From positions 104,654-168,653 of the forward strand of contig NZ_MSSW01000010.1 in assembly GCF_002150685.1 (NCBI RefSeq): a stretch of 64,000 nucleotides of DNA, read 5' to 3'. The stretch's first letter is position 1; each line of letters begins with the position of its first letter. Below the pieces are notes generated by a model. It was not told the DNA's origin. It made no database searches and saw only the letters and a program-made list of their open reading frames with translations. The translations under genes and the position numbers were made by a program. Of the stretch, positions 8,730 to 18,134 are shown in pieces. The DNA comes from Algoriphagus antarcticus. GTDB taxonomy: Bacteria > Bacteroidota > Bacteroidia > Cytophagales > Cyclobacteriaceae.

Positions 8730-9725
8730 ATGGATTTTGGCAAATCGAAATCCAAAAACGATCAATTGAAATCAAATAATCTTGTAAGTATCATTGTTCC
8801 GGCCTTCAATCATGAAGATTATGTGGAAATCTGTTTAGAAAGTATTTTTAATCAGACGTATGCAGAAATAGAACTGCTTATTGTCAATGATGGATCCACT
8901 GATCAAACGCATCAAAAGATCCAAAATTGGTTGGAAAAATGTCCGGATCGGTTTTTAAGGGTTGAATATATTAACCGGGAAAATAGGGGCTTGACCAATA
9001 CTCTCAATCAAGGACTTAAGTGGGCAAATGGGATCTATTTTTCGGCGATAGCATCTGATGATATCTTGGAAATTGATAAAATCAGCCTCTTAGTTTCGGA
9101 GCTCGAGAAAAAAGGAGAATCATATGGCGCAGCTTTTGGCAATGCAAAGTTCATTGATGGAAAAGGAGAAGCCATTTCACTTGAAATCAAAGACTCAACT
9201 GGAGCGGTTATCACCAAAACTGCACTTTTTCTGGAACATTATACCTATGGGAGGAAGTTTAACTTTAGAGATCCGGCTTATTTTGGAACCTACTCCTCCT
9301 TACTTGCAGGAAATTATCTCCCCGCAATGTCGACTTTGGTGCGTACAGAAAGTATTCGTGAGGAAGGAGGATGGACCGCTGGAAATACCGTCGAAGACTG
9401 GGAAATGTGGCTGAAGCTCTCTAAAAATTCTCGATTTGCTTACGTGGATCAGATAGTAGCATCTTATCGATGGCACGAAGGAAATACTTCAAAAATAAAG
9501 CGAGAACGAATTCTCAGGGATTCGATCAAGTTGCTTGAAAATGAAATGAGTTATGCTACTGTTAATTCCTATCACAATGGATTTTTCCCTGTATATCTCT
9601 TTAATGTAAGATTACTAAAGGAGTTTGATCGAAAGGAATATAAAAAGAAGATGATCAAGCTACTGCTCAACAAAAGTTTCTTGCGATTTGTTTCCATAAA
9701 AATCCGACAACGAAGAAATGCCTAA
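8730..9725 (+). CDS. Family 2 glycosyltransferase
   Basis: A 331-residue GT-A transferase. The N-terminal motif VSIIVPAFNHEDYVEICLES and LLIVNDGSTDQT bind the nucleotide; IASDDILEIDK is the metal-binding acidic motif; VEDWEMWLKLS carries the likely catalytic acidic residues. There is no membrane segment, so it should work at the cytoplasmic membrane face on the lipid-linked oligosaccharide. The start directly follows the wzx stop and the end overlaps the next transferase by eight bases. Donor and acceptor cannot be read from sequence. Confidence 0.88.
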   Translation: MDFGKSKSKNDQLKSNNLVSIIVPAFNHEDYVEICLESIFNQTYAEIELLIVNDGSTDQTHQKIQNWLEKCPDRFLRVEYINRENRGLTNTLNQGLKWANGIYFSAIASDDILEIDKISLLVSELEKKGESYGAAFGNAKFIDGKGEAISLEIKDSTGAVITKTALFLEHYTYGRKFNFRDPAYFGTYSSLLAGNYLPAMSTLVRTESIREEGGWTAGNTVEDWEMWLKLSKNSRFAYVDQIVASYRWHEGNTSKIKRERILRDSIKLLENEMSYATVNSYHNGFFPVYLFNVRLLKEFDRKEYKKKMIKLLLNKSFLRFVSIKIRQRRNA

Positions 9726-10716
9726 TCCAATGGTGTCCATTGTGATGGCTACGTACAATGGGGAGAAATTTCTTCGGGAGCAAATCGAAAGCATTCTTTC
9801 TCAATCCTATTATCCTTTTGAATTTATTGTTTTTGATGATTGCTCTACGGATGGCACCCCCGGGATTTTAGAAGTATACCAAAATCAAGGAAAGTTGAGG
9901 TTCTTCCGTAACGAGTCTAACATAGGCTATGTTAGGAATTTTGAAAAGGCTATTTATGCAGCTCAAGGAGATCTGATCGCTTTAGCAGACCAAGATGATG
10001 TTTGGATTCCTTCTAAACTTGATCGGTTGACTCGGCAGATTGGACAACACCTTTTAATCCATTCGGATGCAAGGTTGATTGATGAAAATGGGGTGAAGCT
10101 TGATTGCTCATTGGAAGAGTCCGCTCGCAAGATGACTATTCCTCAAAATATGACTGAGGCGATTTTGAATGGTTTTGTGACAGGCTGTACGTGTCTGTTT
10201 AAAAGGCAATTACTTGATTTAGCCTTGCCTTTTCCAGATAAGCTGTATATCCACGACAAATGGCTCGGTGTACTAGCCTTTTCGAAGGGTGGCCTCACTT
10301 ACTTAAAAGAACCATTAACTGATTACAGACAGCATGTCCAAAACAATATCGGAGCAGGAAAGCCTACAGTTTCTCTTTTTAAGAAAATAGGCAAACTCCT
10401 CCCTTGGAAGCAAGTAACTTATCAATTTGAAGCGTTCCGAGCTTTTTTGGAGAAAGAAAAGAAGTTTACTGAACTAGTTCAGGAAAGACTAAAAATAGAA
10501 TCCAAAGAAGTCAGCAGGCTCATCGTTTTTTTTGATCAAGTGTTGTCAGGTAAAAGCTTATCCCGTGTGATTTTTTTCTATTTGAGGAATATTGGGGCAT
10601 TTGAAAAAAGGAAATCGATATCCCAAAAGGTGTATTTTTTTTATCTAATCATACTTAGTTTCTTCTATTCAAGAAAATTATTGAAGCTAAAAACCACTAT
10701 TGCCAGTCATCAATAA
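9718..10716 (+). CDS. Family 2 glycosyltransferase, rhamnosyltransferase-like
   Basis: A 332-residue GT2. VSIVMATYNGEKFLREQIES, FDDCSTDGT and the LADQDDVWIPSKL motif, then YIHDKWLG, mark the subgroup often annotated as alpha-1,3-rhamnosyltransferases and related enzymes. The transferase at 16211 shares the DQDDxW and HDxW motifs, so the two may attach related sugars. The end abuts the next gene without a gap. The specific linkage is unknown. Confidence 0.87.
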   Translation: MPNPMVSIVMATYNGEKFLREQIESILSQSYYPFEFIVFDDCSTDGTPGILEVYQNQGKLRFFRNESNIGYVRNFEKAIYAAQGDLIALADQDDVWIPSKLDRLTRQIGQHLLIHSDARLIDENGVKLDCSLEESARKMTIPQNMTEAILNGFVTGCTCLFKRQLLDLALPFPDKLYIHDKWLGVLAFSKGGLTYLKEPLTDYRQHVQNNIGAGKPTVSLFKKIGKLLPWKQVTYQFEAFRAFLEKEKKFTELVQERLKIESKEVSRLIVFFDQVLSGKSLSRVIFFYLRNIGAFEKRKSISQKVYFFYLIILSFFYSRKLLKLKTTIASHQ

Positions 10717-11703
10717 ATGCGAGTCACAGCAGTCATCGTTACTTATGGAGATCGATTTAGATTGGTGAATCAGGTCGTGAATCGCATAATTGAAGAAGGT
10801 ACTTCCGAAATCTGGATTGTCGATAACGACTCCCTTCCCAACAGTAGAGTACAGCTGAAAACTCTGGAAAAATCTGATCCAAAATTGAGAGTATTTTACA
10901 ATTCGGAAAATTTAGGATCATCGGGTGCTTATCATCAGATATTGGAATTTGCCTATAAATTAGCTGAGGAACGAATTTTTTGGTTTCTTGACGATGATAA
11001 TCTACCTCAAAAAGGTGCATTGAATGCATTGATTAATGCTGAAAAACAGTTAACAATAGGCGAAAAATCTCCTGTTTTATACAGCTACAGAGGAGATTCT
11101 TGGCCAGAAGACCGAAAGGCAGTAAGCGAAGGAATGATCAAAGGCCCGAAAATCAACAGCTTCTGTGGATTTCACTTAAGTGTATTTTTGAAGAGCAAAT
11201 TTTCTAGGAAATTAGGATCGGATTCGGCTTCGATCAAGTATCCTGTGATCGAAGTAAAGTGGGGACCCTATGGCGGGCTTTTTACTAGAATGAAAAATCT
11301 AAAGCAAATTGGCCTGCCCGATAAAAACTTCTTTTTATATGCAGATGATCAAGAGTTTACCTTAAGGTTTGTATCTGAAGGCATTCCTCAATACCTAATC
11401 TACGAAAGTCAAATTCAAGATTTAGATCAGAGCATCGGATCAGATGGGGGGTATTTTAGTGCGTCAACTTCAGCAATCAAGCTCTTTTATGGTTTAAGGA
11501 ATACCACTTACTTATCCAAAAAGATCTCAGATAATCCGGGAATATATAATTTGAATAAAATAGTTTTTAAACTTATGATGAGCTTAAATGCAGCAAAAAA
11601 TTACTTCAGAAATCCAGAACTAGTGAAAGAAAGAATAAGACTTTTCAAACTGGCTTTTGAAGACGGAGAAAAAGGAATTCTTGGAAAAACCTATCCTAAT
11701 TAA
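10717..11703 (+). CDS. Family 2 glycosyltransferase with DDD motif
   Basis: A 328-residue GT2 starting directly after the preceding stop. AVIVTYGDRFRLVNQVVNR and WIVDNDSLPN form the nucleotide-binding half and FWFLDDDNLPQKGAL the metal-binding motif; YADDQEFTLRFVSEG is the acceptor-side acidic motif. The short first loop and DDDN motif resemble the GlfT-like branch of GT2, which includes galactofuranosyl- and rhamnosyl-transferases. Substrate not determined. Confidence 0.85.
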   Translation: MRVTAVIVTYGDRFRLVNQVVNRIIEEGTSEIWIVDNDSLPNSRVQLKTLEKSDPKLRVFYNSENLGSSGAYHQILEFAYKLAEERIFWFLDDDNLPQKGALNALINAEKQLTIGEKSPVLYSYRGDSWPEDRKAVSEGMIKGPKINSFCGFHLSVFLKSKFSRKLGSDSASIKYPVIEVKWGPYGGLFTRMKNLKQIGLPDKNFFLYADDQEFTLRFVSEGIPQYLIYESQIQDLDQSIGSDGGYFSASTSAIKLFYGLRNTTYLSKKISDNPGIYNLNKIVFKLMMSLNAAKNYFRNPELVKERIRLFKLAFEDGEKGILGKTYPN

Positions 11704-11706
11704 ACC

Positions 11707-13605
11707 ATGTGCGGAGTAGCTGGATTTGTTGATTTCAAGTGCGGGTCGGGTTCCAATATCCTATCTAATATGGTTAGTACTTTAAACCATCGTGGTCCTG
11801 ATGATGAAGGAACTTATCTGGATGAGGTGGACCAATACCAACTTGGATTGGGTCATAAAAGACTTTCGATTTTGGACTTGTCGCCTCTGGGGCACCAGCC
11901 GATGAAGTACGAAAATTTGGTGATTGTATATAATGGGGAGGTATATAATTTTAAGGAAATACGACAAGAACTCGAATCGCTGGGTTATGATTTCCAATCC
12001 CAATCTGATACTGAAGTAATCCTTAAATCTTATCATTGCTGGGGTGATGAGATGGTATTAAAGCTCAATGGGATGTTTGCGATTATCATGTTTGATAAAG
12101 ACAAACAAGAACTAACACTATTTAGGGATCGTGCTGGAGTAAAGCCGTTATATTGGTTTTTTAAGGATGGATTATTCCTTTTCGGAAGTGAGTTGAAAAG
12201 CCTATGTACACATCCACGCTTTGAAAGAAAACTCAATTTTAAAGCTTTAAGCTTATTCCTTCAATTTGGTTATGTCCCTCAGCCACTCAGTATTTATCAA
12301 AATACGCACAAGCTGTTCTCCGGTCACTTTTTGAAATTGGATCTAAGTACTGCTACTATTCGAGAGGAAAAGTATTGGGAGGTGTTTTCTGCCTATGTTT
12401 CGGAAAAAAGCACTAAGAAAGAGTCAGAAATTTTAGAGGATCTGGATACACTAATAAGTTCTGCATGTAATTACAGAATGGTCTCGGATGTGCCGGTAGG
12501 CGTTTTTCTAAGTGGAGGTTACGATTCTTCTTTAGTGACAGCCATGGTTCAGAAAGAGTCTTCACAGAAGATCAAGACCTTCACAATTGGATTTGAGGAA
12601 GAAAAGTTCAATGAGGCCATTTATGCCAAGCAAGTTGCAGATCACTTAGGTACCGATCACCACGAATACTTATGTTCGCAGCAAGAAGCACTTAATCTGA
12701 TCCAAGAGCTTCCTGATATTTGGGATGAGCCCTTTGCAGATTCCTCTGGCATTCCGACGTATCTGGTAAGTAAACTGGCCAGAAATCAGGTCGTTGTCTC
12801 CTTAAGTGCGGATGGTGGAGACGAGCTTTTTGGAGGCTATGAAAAATATCAAAGCGCAGCCAAGTATCTAAATTGGTTTCAAAAATACCCGATCAGAAGT
12901 CTAGTTGATCAAGTCATGGAGCCTCTTCGAGATCAGGTAGCGGCAAGGGTTTTAAGTGAGAGTAAGCTCTATGTATATGATAATTTTCTTAAAACCAAAG
13001 ACAGCAAAGATTCCATTTCTAACTTGGAGGCTTATCAAAAGTTCTTTTTTGATAATGAGATCAAGAAGCTTTCAAGCCATTTAGAGCCATCATCACTTTT
13101 TTCCGGAGATATTCAACAGCTCAATGCCATCGAAAACCCTCTCGATCAAATGATGGCTTATGACTATGCCACGTACCAAACTGATGATATTTTGACAAAA
13201 GTGGACCGAGCTACTATGGCTCACAGTCTCGAAGGAAGAGAACCACTTTTAGATTATCGACTGATTGATTATGTAGGGAAAATCCCCACTCAACTGAAGC
13301 TGAAAGGAGGAGTCAAAAAGTACCTTTTAAAAGAAATAGCCCATCGTTATTTGCCAAAATCAATCATGGAAAGGCCAAAAATGGGTTTTAGTGTTCCTTT
13401 GGTGACTTGGCTGAAAAATGATTTGAAGTACCTAATTGATGACTTCTTGAATGAAGCATACATCAAAGATCAAGGGGTTTTTCACTGGGAACAGATCAGT
13501 AAAATGGTAAAATTATTTGAAAAGCGAGGAGATATCAATTACGCAAATCGAATCTGGAATCTACTTGTATTCCAGATTTGGTACCAAAAGTGGATGAAAT
13601 CCTAA
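11707..13605 (+). CDS. asnB: Glutamine-hydrolysing asparagine synthase-like amidotransferase
   Basis: A 632-residue AsnB family protein. The N-terminal glutaminase domain has the Cys2 nucleophile (MCGVAGF) and NHRGPDDEG; the ATP-binding synthetase domain has SGGYDSSLV (from about residue 269) and SADGGDELFGGYEKY. In polysaccharide clusters such proteins can amidate a uronic acid carboxylate rather than make asparagine. With a 2,3-diNAc uronic acid pathway in the same window, sugar amidation is plausible here. It lies among glycosyltransferases with gaps of 0-3 bases. True asparagine synthase remains possible. Confidence 0.88.
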   Translation: MCGVAGFVDFKCGSGSNILSNMVSTLNHRGPDDEGTYLDEVDQYQLGLGHKRLSILDLSPLGHQPMKYENLVIVYNGEVYNFKEIRQELESLGYDFQSQSDTEVILKSYHCWGDEMVLKLNGMFAIIMFDKDKQELTLFRDRAGVKPLYWFFKDGLFLFGSELKSLCTHPRFERKLNFKALSLFLQFGYVPQPLSIYQNTHKLFSGHFLKLDLSTATIREEKYWEVFSAYVSEKSTKKESEILEDLDTLISSACNYRMVSDVPVGVFLSGGYDSSLVTAMVQKESSQKIKTFTIGFEEEKFNEAIYAKQVADHLGTDHHEYLCSQQEALNLIQELPDIWDEPFADSSGIPTYLVSKLARNQVVVSLSADGGDELFGGYEKYQSAAKYLNWFQKYPIRSLVDQVMEPLRDQVAARVLSESKLYVYDNFLKTKDSKDSISNLEAYQKFFFDNEIKKLSSHLEPSSLFSGDIQQLNAIENPLDQMMAYDYATYQTDDILTKVDRATMAHSLEGREPLLDYRLIDYVGKIPTQLKLKGGVKKYLLKEIAHRYLPKSIMERPKMGFSVPLVTWLKNDLKYLIDDFLNEAYIKDQGVFHWEQISKMVKLFEKRGDINYANRIWNLLVFQIWYQKWMKS

Positions 13606-14343
13606 ATGAATCGCTGGGTAATCTATACCGCACTTTTCGGAGACTATGATGATCTGGTTCGGCCTGTCCAAAAGTTCGAAGGGTTCGACTTCGTTTGTTT
13701 TACTGATCAGCAGAATCTTCGTTCTGATCTATGGGAAATCAAAATCATTGAGTGTACTGAAAAGTCTCCGGTGCTGATGAATCGTCGCATCAAAATGATG
13801 CCTCATCAATATTTGCCTGATCATAAGGTAAGTGTATATATTGATTCAAATCTAAAATTACTGAAGGATTTGAGCGGACTTCTTGAAAATGAACTTTCTG
13901 AAAGAAATTTTTTAGTTCCAAAACATTCTATCAGAAACTGTCTTTACGAGGAAGCTAAAGAGTGCATAATTTTTCAGAAGTCCGATTATTCAGCTACGAT
14001 CAAGCAATTAAATCACTATCGAAGTTCGGGTTTTCCAGCCCAGTTTGGATTATCAGAAAATGGCATTTTGATCCGAAAACATAACGATCCTGAAATTAAA
14101 AGTCTGATGGAGCAATGGTGGAAGGAATTTCAAACAGGCAGTGGAAGAGATCAATTGAGTCTTCCATTCGTATTTTGGAAGAACCATCTTAAACTCCCTT
14201 TGATTGGTATAAACTCTAGAGATCAAGTTTATTTTTCTAATCAACCTCATCGTAAAGAGGAACTTGGGACAATTGCAAAGCTAATGTTATCGATTAAAAT
14301 TAGATTACGAAGACTCATCTATTCATTTTATTCCTTTCAATGA
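13606..14343 (+). CDS. DUF616 / TOD1-MUCI70-like glycosyltransferase
   Basis: A 245-residue protein with the start pattern WVIYTALFGDYDDL, then FVCFTDQ, NRRIKMMPHQYLP and YIDSNLKL, the features of the DUF616 (TOD1/MUCI70) glycosyltransferase-like domain. The YIDS motif is the likely acidic metal site. A segment with GSGRDQLSLPFVFWK is typical of the C-terminal half. It directly follows the asnB-like gene and overlaps the membrane protein by four bases. It probably adds one residue of the repeat unit; substrate unknown. Confidence 0.72.
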   Translation: MNRWVIYTALFGDYDDLVRPVQKFEGFDFVCFTDQQNLRSDLWEIKIIECTEKSPVLMNRRIKMMPHQYLPDHKVSVYIDSNLKLLKDLSGLLENELSERNFLVPKHSIRNCLYEEAKECIIFQKSDYSATIKQLNHYRSSGFPAQFGLSENGILIRKHNDPEIKSLMEQWWKEFQTGSGRDQLSLPFVFWKNHLKLPLIGINSRDQVYFSNQPHRKEELGTIAKLMLSIKIRLRRLIYSFYSFQ

Positions 14344-15326
14344 AAAGGATTTCACTGGATTACAATCTCCTGCTTCTTACCTTCGCTTTCCTAGTTTTGG
14401 TTCCTTTAGTGGGGTTTAGGATGTTTGGGTTAGATGCAGATTACTTCAACTATTATGATCTAATCATCCTCAAAAACAAACTTGATCTTATAACAAAAGA
14501 ATTTGGATTCAGAGTATTGCTGAGTTTCAATAGTTTGGTTTTTAATGATAGTATAGCTGCTTTTTTCTTGACTTTTGCGGTATTGGGGATTTCAATTAAG
14601 TTTTATGCTTTTTCGAAATTCTCCCCTATGCCGTTGCTTAGCTTAGTGCTGTATCTTTTTTCCTATTTCCTTTTGCATGACTATACCCAGATTAGGGCGG
14701 GAGTTTCTGCTGGGATTTTTCTACTTGCCATAAATGATCTTTCCGAAGGAAACCGCTCCACCTATCTGAAAAAAATTGTAGTCGCCTGTCTGTTTCACTG
14801 GACGGCTTTGATTTTGATTCCTGTTTATTTCATTATAAGGAAGTTTTCAATTCAGTTTTTCTTGGTGCTTCCTTTTGTGGGAATTGCCGTTTATCTATCC
14901 AAAATAAATATTGAGAGTCTCATAGTCAAATCAATCCAGGACTATCCTGCTTTGGTATTCTACTACATGTCTCATTCAGGGCACAATTCAGCGATCAATA
15001 TTTTCAACATGATAAATTTAGCTTTTTTAGGCCTTTTTGTGGGAATATATGTGATCATTTCTATGGAAAGGGAGGAATTCACAAAAGTTGAATTAGACTT
15101 ATTTAAAATCTTTTCCCTTTCTCTATTTTCGTTCTATTTTTTTGCGATTCTCAATAAGCCAGTTATAGCCTTTCGATTATTTGAATACCTTAATATCGTA
15201 CTGCTTTTATTAATTCCATCGATTGTATTGAAGTTCAAGCAGTGGTATTTGCCTTCGATTTTCTTCATTGCTTTTTTCATGGTTTATTTCTATCATTTGA
15301 TAGTTAATGTTCGGGTAATTCCTTAA
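14340..15326 (+). CDS. wzy: EpsG-family membrane protein, candidate Wzy polymerase
   Basis: A 328-residue protein with about nine to ten hydrophobic segments. The N-terminal region (GFRMFGLDADYFNYYDL) and the later RAGVSAGIFLLAI segment with HWTALILIPVYFI fit the EpsG family, members of which act as Wzy-type polymerases. It sits among repeat-unit glycosyltransferases and near wzx and wzz, and no other gene in the first 20 kb fits a polymerase. Gene symbol is by context. Confidence 0.75.
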   Translation: MKRISLDYNLLLLTFAFLVLVPLVGFRMFGLDADYFNYYDLIILKNKLDLITKEFGFRVLLSFNSLVFNDSIAAFFLTFAVLGISIKFYAFSKFSPMPLLSLVLYLFSYFLLHDYTQIRAGVSAGIFLLAINDLSEGNRSTYLKKIVVACLFHWTALILIPVYFIIRKFSIQFFLVLPFVGIAVYLSKINIESLIVKSIQDYPALVFYYMSHSGHNSAINIFNMINLAFLGLFVGIYVIISMEREEFTKVELDLFKIFSLSLFSFYFFAILNKPVIAFRLFEYLNIVLLLLIPSIVLKFKQWYLPSIFFIAFFMVYFYHLIVNVRVIP

Positions 15327-15329
15327 TAC

Positions 15330-16214
15330 ATGGAATATAAAGTAGATTTAGTTGTTGTAACTTACTACCCTGATCGAGAGCTTTTGAAAAAATCCCTTCA
15401 AAGCTTAATAGGCCAAGTAAGAAAAGTCTTTTTGATCAGTAATAATGATGATGATTTTTCTGATTGGGGAATGGATTTGATCCACATCAATCTCAATGAC
15501 AACATAGGAATTGCAGCCGCACAAAATCAAGGGATAGAAATAGCAATGGCTAATGGTGTTGACCTTGTTTTGACTTCAGATCAGGATACAATCTATCCGG
15601 AAAGCTATGTGACCGATATGCTTAATGCGTATCAAATTTTACTGAACAGAGGACTTAAAATTGGGGCCATTAGTCCTGTATTTCGAGATGCCAAACATGA
15701 AGAAAAGATTCATCCTATGGTGAAGTTTGGCAAATTTGGACTTAAAAAATTCTTTTCAGAAAGTGAGCCTCAAGCAGTTTCTCATGTGATTTCTTCAGGG
15801 ATGTTGCTTAATAGTAAGGCTCTTCTAGAAATAGGTCTAATGAAAGAATCCTTTTTTATCGACTGGGTGGATACCGAATGGTGTTGGAGAGCAACTTCAT
15901 TTGACTATTCGATTTATCAGATACCAGAAATTTGTATTTCGCATTCTCTGGGATTAAAGTCCAAGGATTTAGTATTCTTTTCTGTCACCTCACACAGCTA
16001 TATTAGAGAATACTACAAATTACGAAACGCAATGTTATTGCTTAAAAATCGAAATTATCACCAGTTGGGGAAAATGAACTATTTGGCTATTTTTCTTCTT
16101 AAAAACACTTTGATTAATATGATGAAAAGCTTCAAAGACATCCGTTTTTTTCAAGCTATCAAATATTCTTTTTTACATGGAATTCAGAAAGAGGAAGGAG
16201 GTTTTGAGTTTTGA
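15330..16214 (+). CDS. Family 2 glycosyltransferase, RfbF/rhamnosyltransferase-like
   Basis: A 294-residue GT2. VDLVVVTYYPDRELLKKSL, NNIGIAAAQNQGI and TSDQDTIYP are typical of RfbF-like rhamnosyltransferases; DWVDTEWCWRA is the conserved C-terminal acidic motif. There are no membrane segments. The stop overlaps the next gene with a TTGA arrangement (TTG start inside TGA stop). Likely transfers a deoxyhexose onto the growing repeat. Confidence 0.84.
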   Translation: MEYKVDLVVVTYYPDRELLKKSLQSLIGQVRKVFLISNNDDDFSDWGMDLIHINLNDNIGIAAAQNQGIEIAMANGVDLVLTSDQDTIYPESYVTDMLNAYQILLNRGLKIGAISPVFRDAKHEEKIHPMVKFGKFGLKKFFSESEPQAVSHVISSGMLLNSKALLEIGLMKESFFIDWVDTEWCWRATSFDYSIYQIPEICISHSLGLKSKDLVFFSVTSHSYIREYYKLRNAMLLLKNRNYHQLGKMNYLAIFLLKNTLINMMKSFKDIRFFQAIKYSFLHGIQKEEGGFEF

Positions 16215-17053
16215 GCAAGATAGAAATTATTGAAATTTTGCTTCCGACTTTCAATGGAAGCAGCTATTTGGAAGTCCAGTTAGAGTCTATTTTTGAGCAA
16301 ACTAATCAGGACTGGAAGCTTTTGATTAGAGATGATGGATCTACAGACGAGACCGTTTCTATAATTGAAAAGTGGCAATTTAACTATCCTGAAAAAATTA
16401 ACATCATTTTGGATGGGCAGAATAGATTAGGAGCAAGTGGAAGTTTTTCCAAATTGATGGAATATTCAAGTGCTTCCTATGTTATGTTATGTGATCAAGA
16501 TGATTTTTGGCTACCTCTAAAGGTAGAGAAAAGTTTAAATCGTCTTTTGAAAGCTGAAACAGAATTTGGAAAGCAAACTCCAATAATGATCTGTTCAGAC
16601 TTGGAAGTGGTGGATGAACACTTGAATCCGATTAGTCGGTCATTCTGGAAAGATCGCAAAGATGACCCATCTATTTTGGACGACTTCGAAAAACTAATAG
16701 CACATAGTGTAGTGACTGGAAATACCATTATGCTAAATAGAGCAGGAATAAATGTTTCTGCACCGATTAAGACTAATTTTTTTCTGCATGATCAGTGGAT
16801 ATCGATAAATGTAGCTAGGTATGGTAAGGTGATTTTTATAAATGAACCTTTGCTTAAGTATAGACAACATACTTCGAACGTATTGGGTTCGTTTAAGCTT
16901 AATAAGAGGTATCTGATAAAAAAAGTGAAATCAATACCCTATTACATTAGGTCTTGGAACAAGCTAAAAAAGGAACTTGAGATGGACTTTTCACTTCGAA
17001 AAGTGGTCTTTTTCAAATTAAATTATAATTGGAATAAAATTTTTAATGATTAA
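16211..17053 (+). CDS. Family 2 glycosyltransferase, rhamnosyltransferase-like
   Basis: A 280-residue GT2 starting at a TTG that overlaps the previous stop. EILLPTFNGSSYLEVQLES, IRDDGSTDET, MLCDQDDFWLPLKVEKS and FLHDQWISINVARYG place it in the same subgroup as the gene at 9718. TTG is chosen because the conserved first strand begins at residue 5-6, leaving no room for a later start. It overlaps the DUF1972 transferase by eight bases. Confidence 0.84.
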   Translation: MSKIEIIEILLPTFNGSSYLEVQLESIFEQTNQDWKLLIRDDGSTDETVSIIEKWQFNYPEKINIILDGQNRLGASGSFSKLMEYSSASYVMLCDQDDFWLPLKVEKSLNRLLKAETEFGKQTPIMICSDLEVVDEHLNPISRSFWKDRKDDPSILDDFEKLIAHSVVTGNTIMLNRAGINVSAPIKTNFFLHDQWISINVARYGKVIFINEPLLKYRQHTSNVLGSFKLNKRYLIKKVKSIPYYIRSWNKLKKELEMDFSLRKVVFFKLNYNWNKIFND

Positions 17054-18134
17054 GAAAAAGCTTGCCATAGTAGGCATAGTAGGGGTTCCGGCTAACTACG
17101 GAGGGTTTGAGACTTTAGTAGAATATCTACTAGAACTACTTCCTAAATTTTACGACATTACTATTTATTGCCAAAGTCAGAGTTATCCGAAAAAGATGGA
17201 TACCTATAAAGGGGCAAAGCTTGAGTACTTGAATTTGAAAGCAAACGGAGTTCAAAGTGTAATCTATGATTCTGTTTCACTTTGGAAGTCCATTACAGGA
17301 TTTGATTACATCCTGATCTTAGGCGTTTCTGGCGCTATTACTATCCCAATGATACGGCCTTTTACCAAAGCTAAAATAGTCACACATATAGATGGTCTAG
17401 AATGGAGGCGGGATAAATGGGGACCTTTTGCTAAGCGATTCTTGAAGTTTTCGGAGTCATTGGCGGTTAAGTATTCTGATGCTGTTATTTCAGATAATAA
17501 GCACATATATGATTACGTCAAGAAGGAATATGAAAAAAGCTCTCATTTGATAGCCTATGGTGCAAATCATGCGAACTATGTGAATCCAATTCCCTATAAG
17601 AAGAAATATGCATTTATCACTTCCCCATATATTTTCACAGTCTGCCGTATTGAGCCTGAAAATAATATAGAAACGCAGCTCAGGGTTTTCTCAGAGAATG
17701 AGCTTTCTATTCCATATGTAATCGTAGGAAACTGGAGCGCCAGTGAGTATGGGATGAAGTTGTATGAAAAGTACTCTACCAAGAAGAATGTGATCTTATA
17801 CAATCCTATCTATGCCAGTGAAGAACTAAATGTATTAAGATCAAATTGTCATTACTATCTACATGGGCACAGTGCCGGGGGGACAAATCCATCTTTAGTA
17901 GAAGCCATGTACTTAGGTCTTCCTATTATTGCCTTTGGAGTGAATTACAACAGAGAGACAACTTTCAATCAGGCAATATATTTCAATGATTCAAATGAAT
18001 TGCTTGAGCAAATAATAAGACTGGAAGAATTTGACAGAGAGTCAATGTCCAGAGATATGTACAAGCTTGCCCGTAAAAATTACTCTTGGAAAGCGATAAA
18101 TAAGAAGTACGTCAAGATGCTGAAATCTCTTTGA
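17046..18134 (+). CDS. DUF1972-type family 4 glycosyltransferase
   Basis: A 362-residue GT-B enzyme. The N-terminus IVGIVGVPANYGGFETLVEY is the DUF1972 signature seen in WchF/Cps2T-like rhamnosyltransferases, with HIDGLEWRRDKWG following; the C-terminal half has GNWSASEYG and GGTNPSLVEAMYLGLPII, the family 4 donor-binding E-x7-E region. It probably adds an early sugar of the repeat. Its last four bases overlap the Wzi-family gene (TTGA). Confidence 0.87.
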   Translation: MIKKKLAIVGIVGVPANYGGFETLVEYLLELLPKFYDITIYCQSQSYPKKMDTYKGAKLEYLNLKANGVQSVIYDSVSLWKSITGFDYILILGVSGAITIPMIRPFTKAKIVTHIDGLEWRRDKWGPFAKRFLKFSESLAVKYSDAVISDNKHIYDYVKKEYEKSSHLIAYGANHANYVNPIPYKKKYAFITSPYIFTVCRIEPENNIETQLRVFSENELSIPYVIVGNWSASEYGMKLYEKYSTKKNVILYNPIYASEELNVLRSNCHYYLHGHSAGGTNPSLVEAMYLGLPIIAFGVNYNRETTFNQAIYFNDSNELLEQIIRLEEFDRESMSRDMYKLARKNYSWKAINKKYVKMLKSL

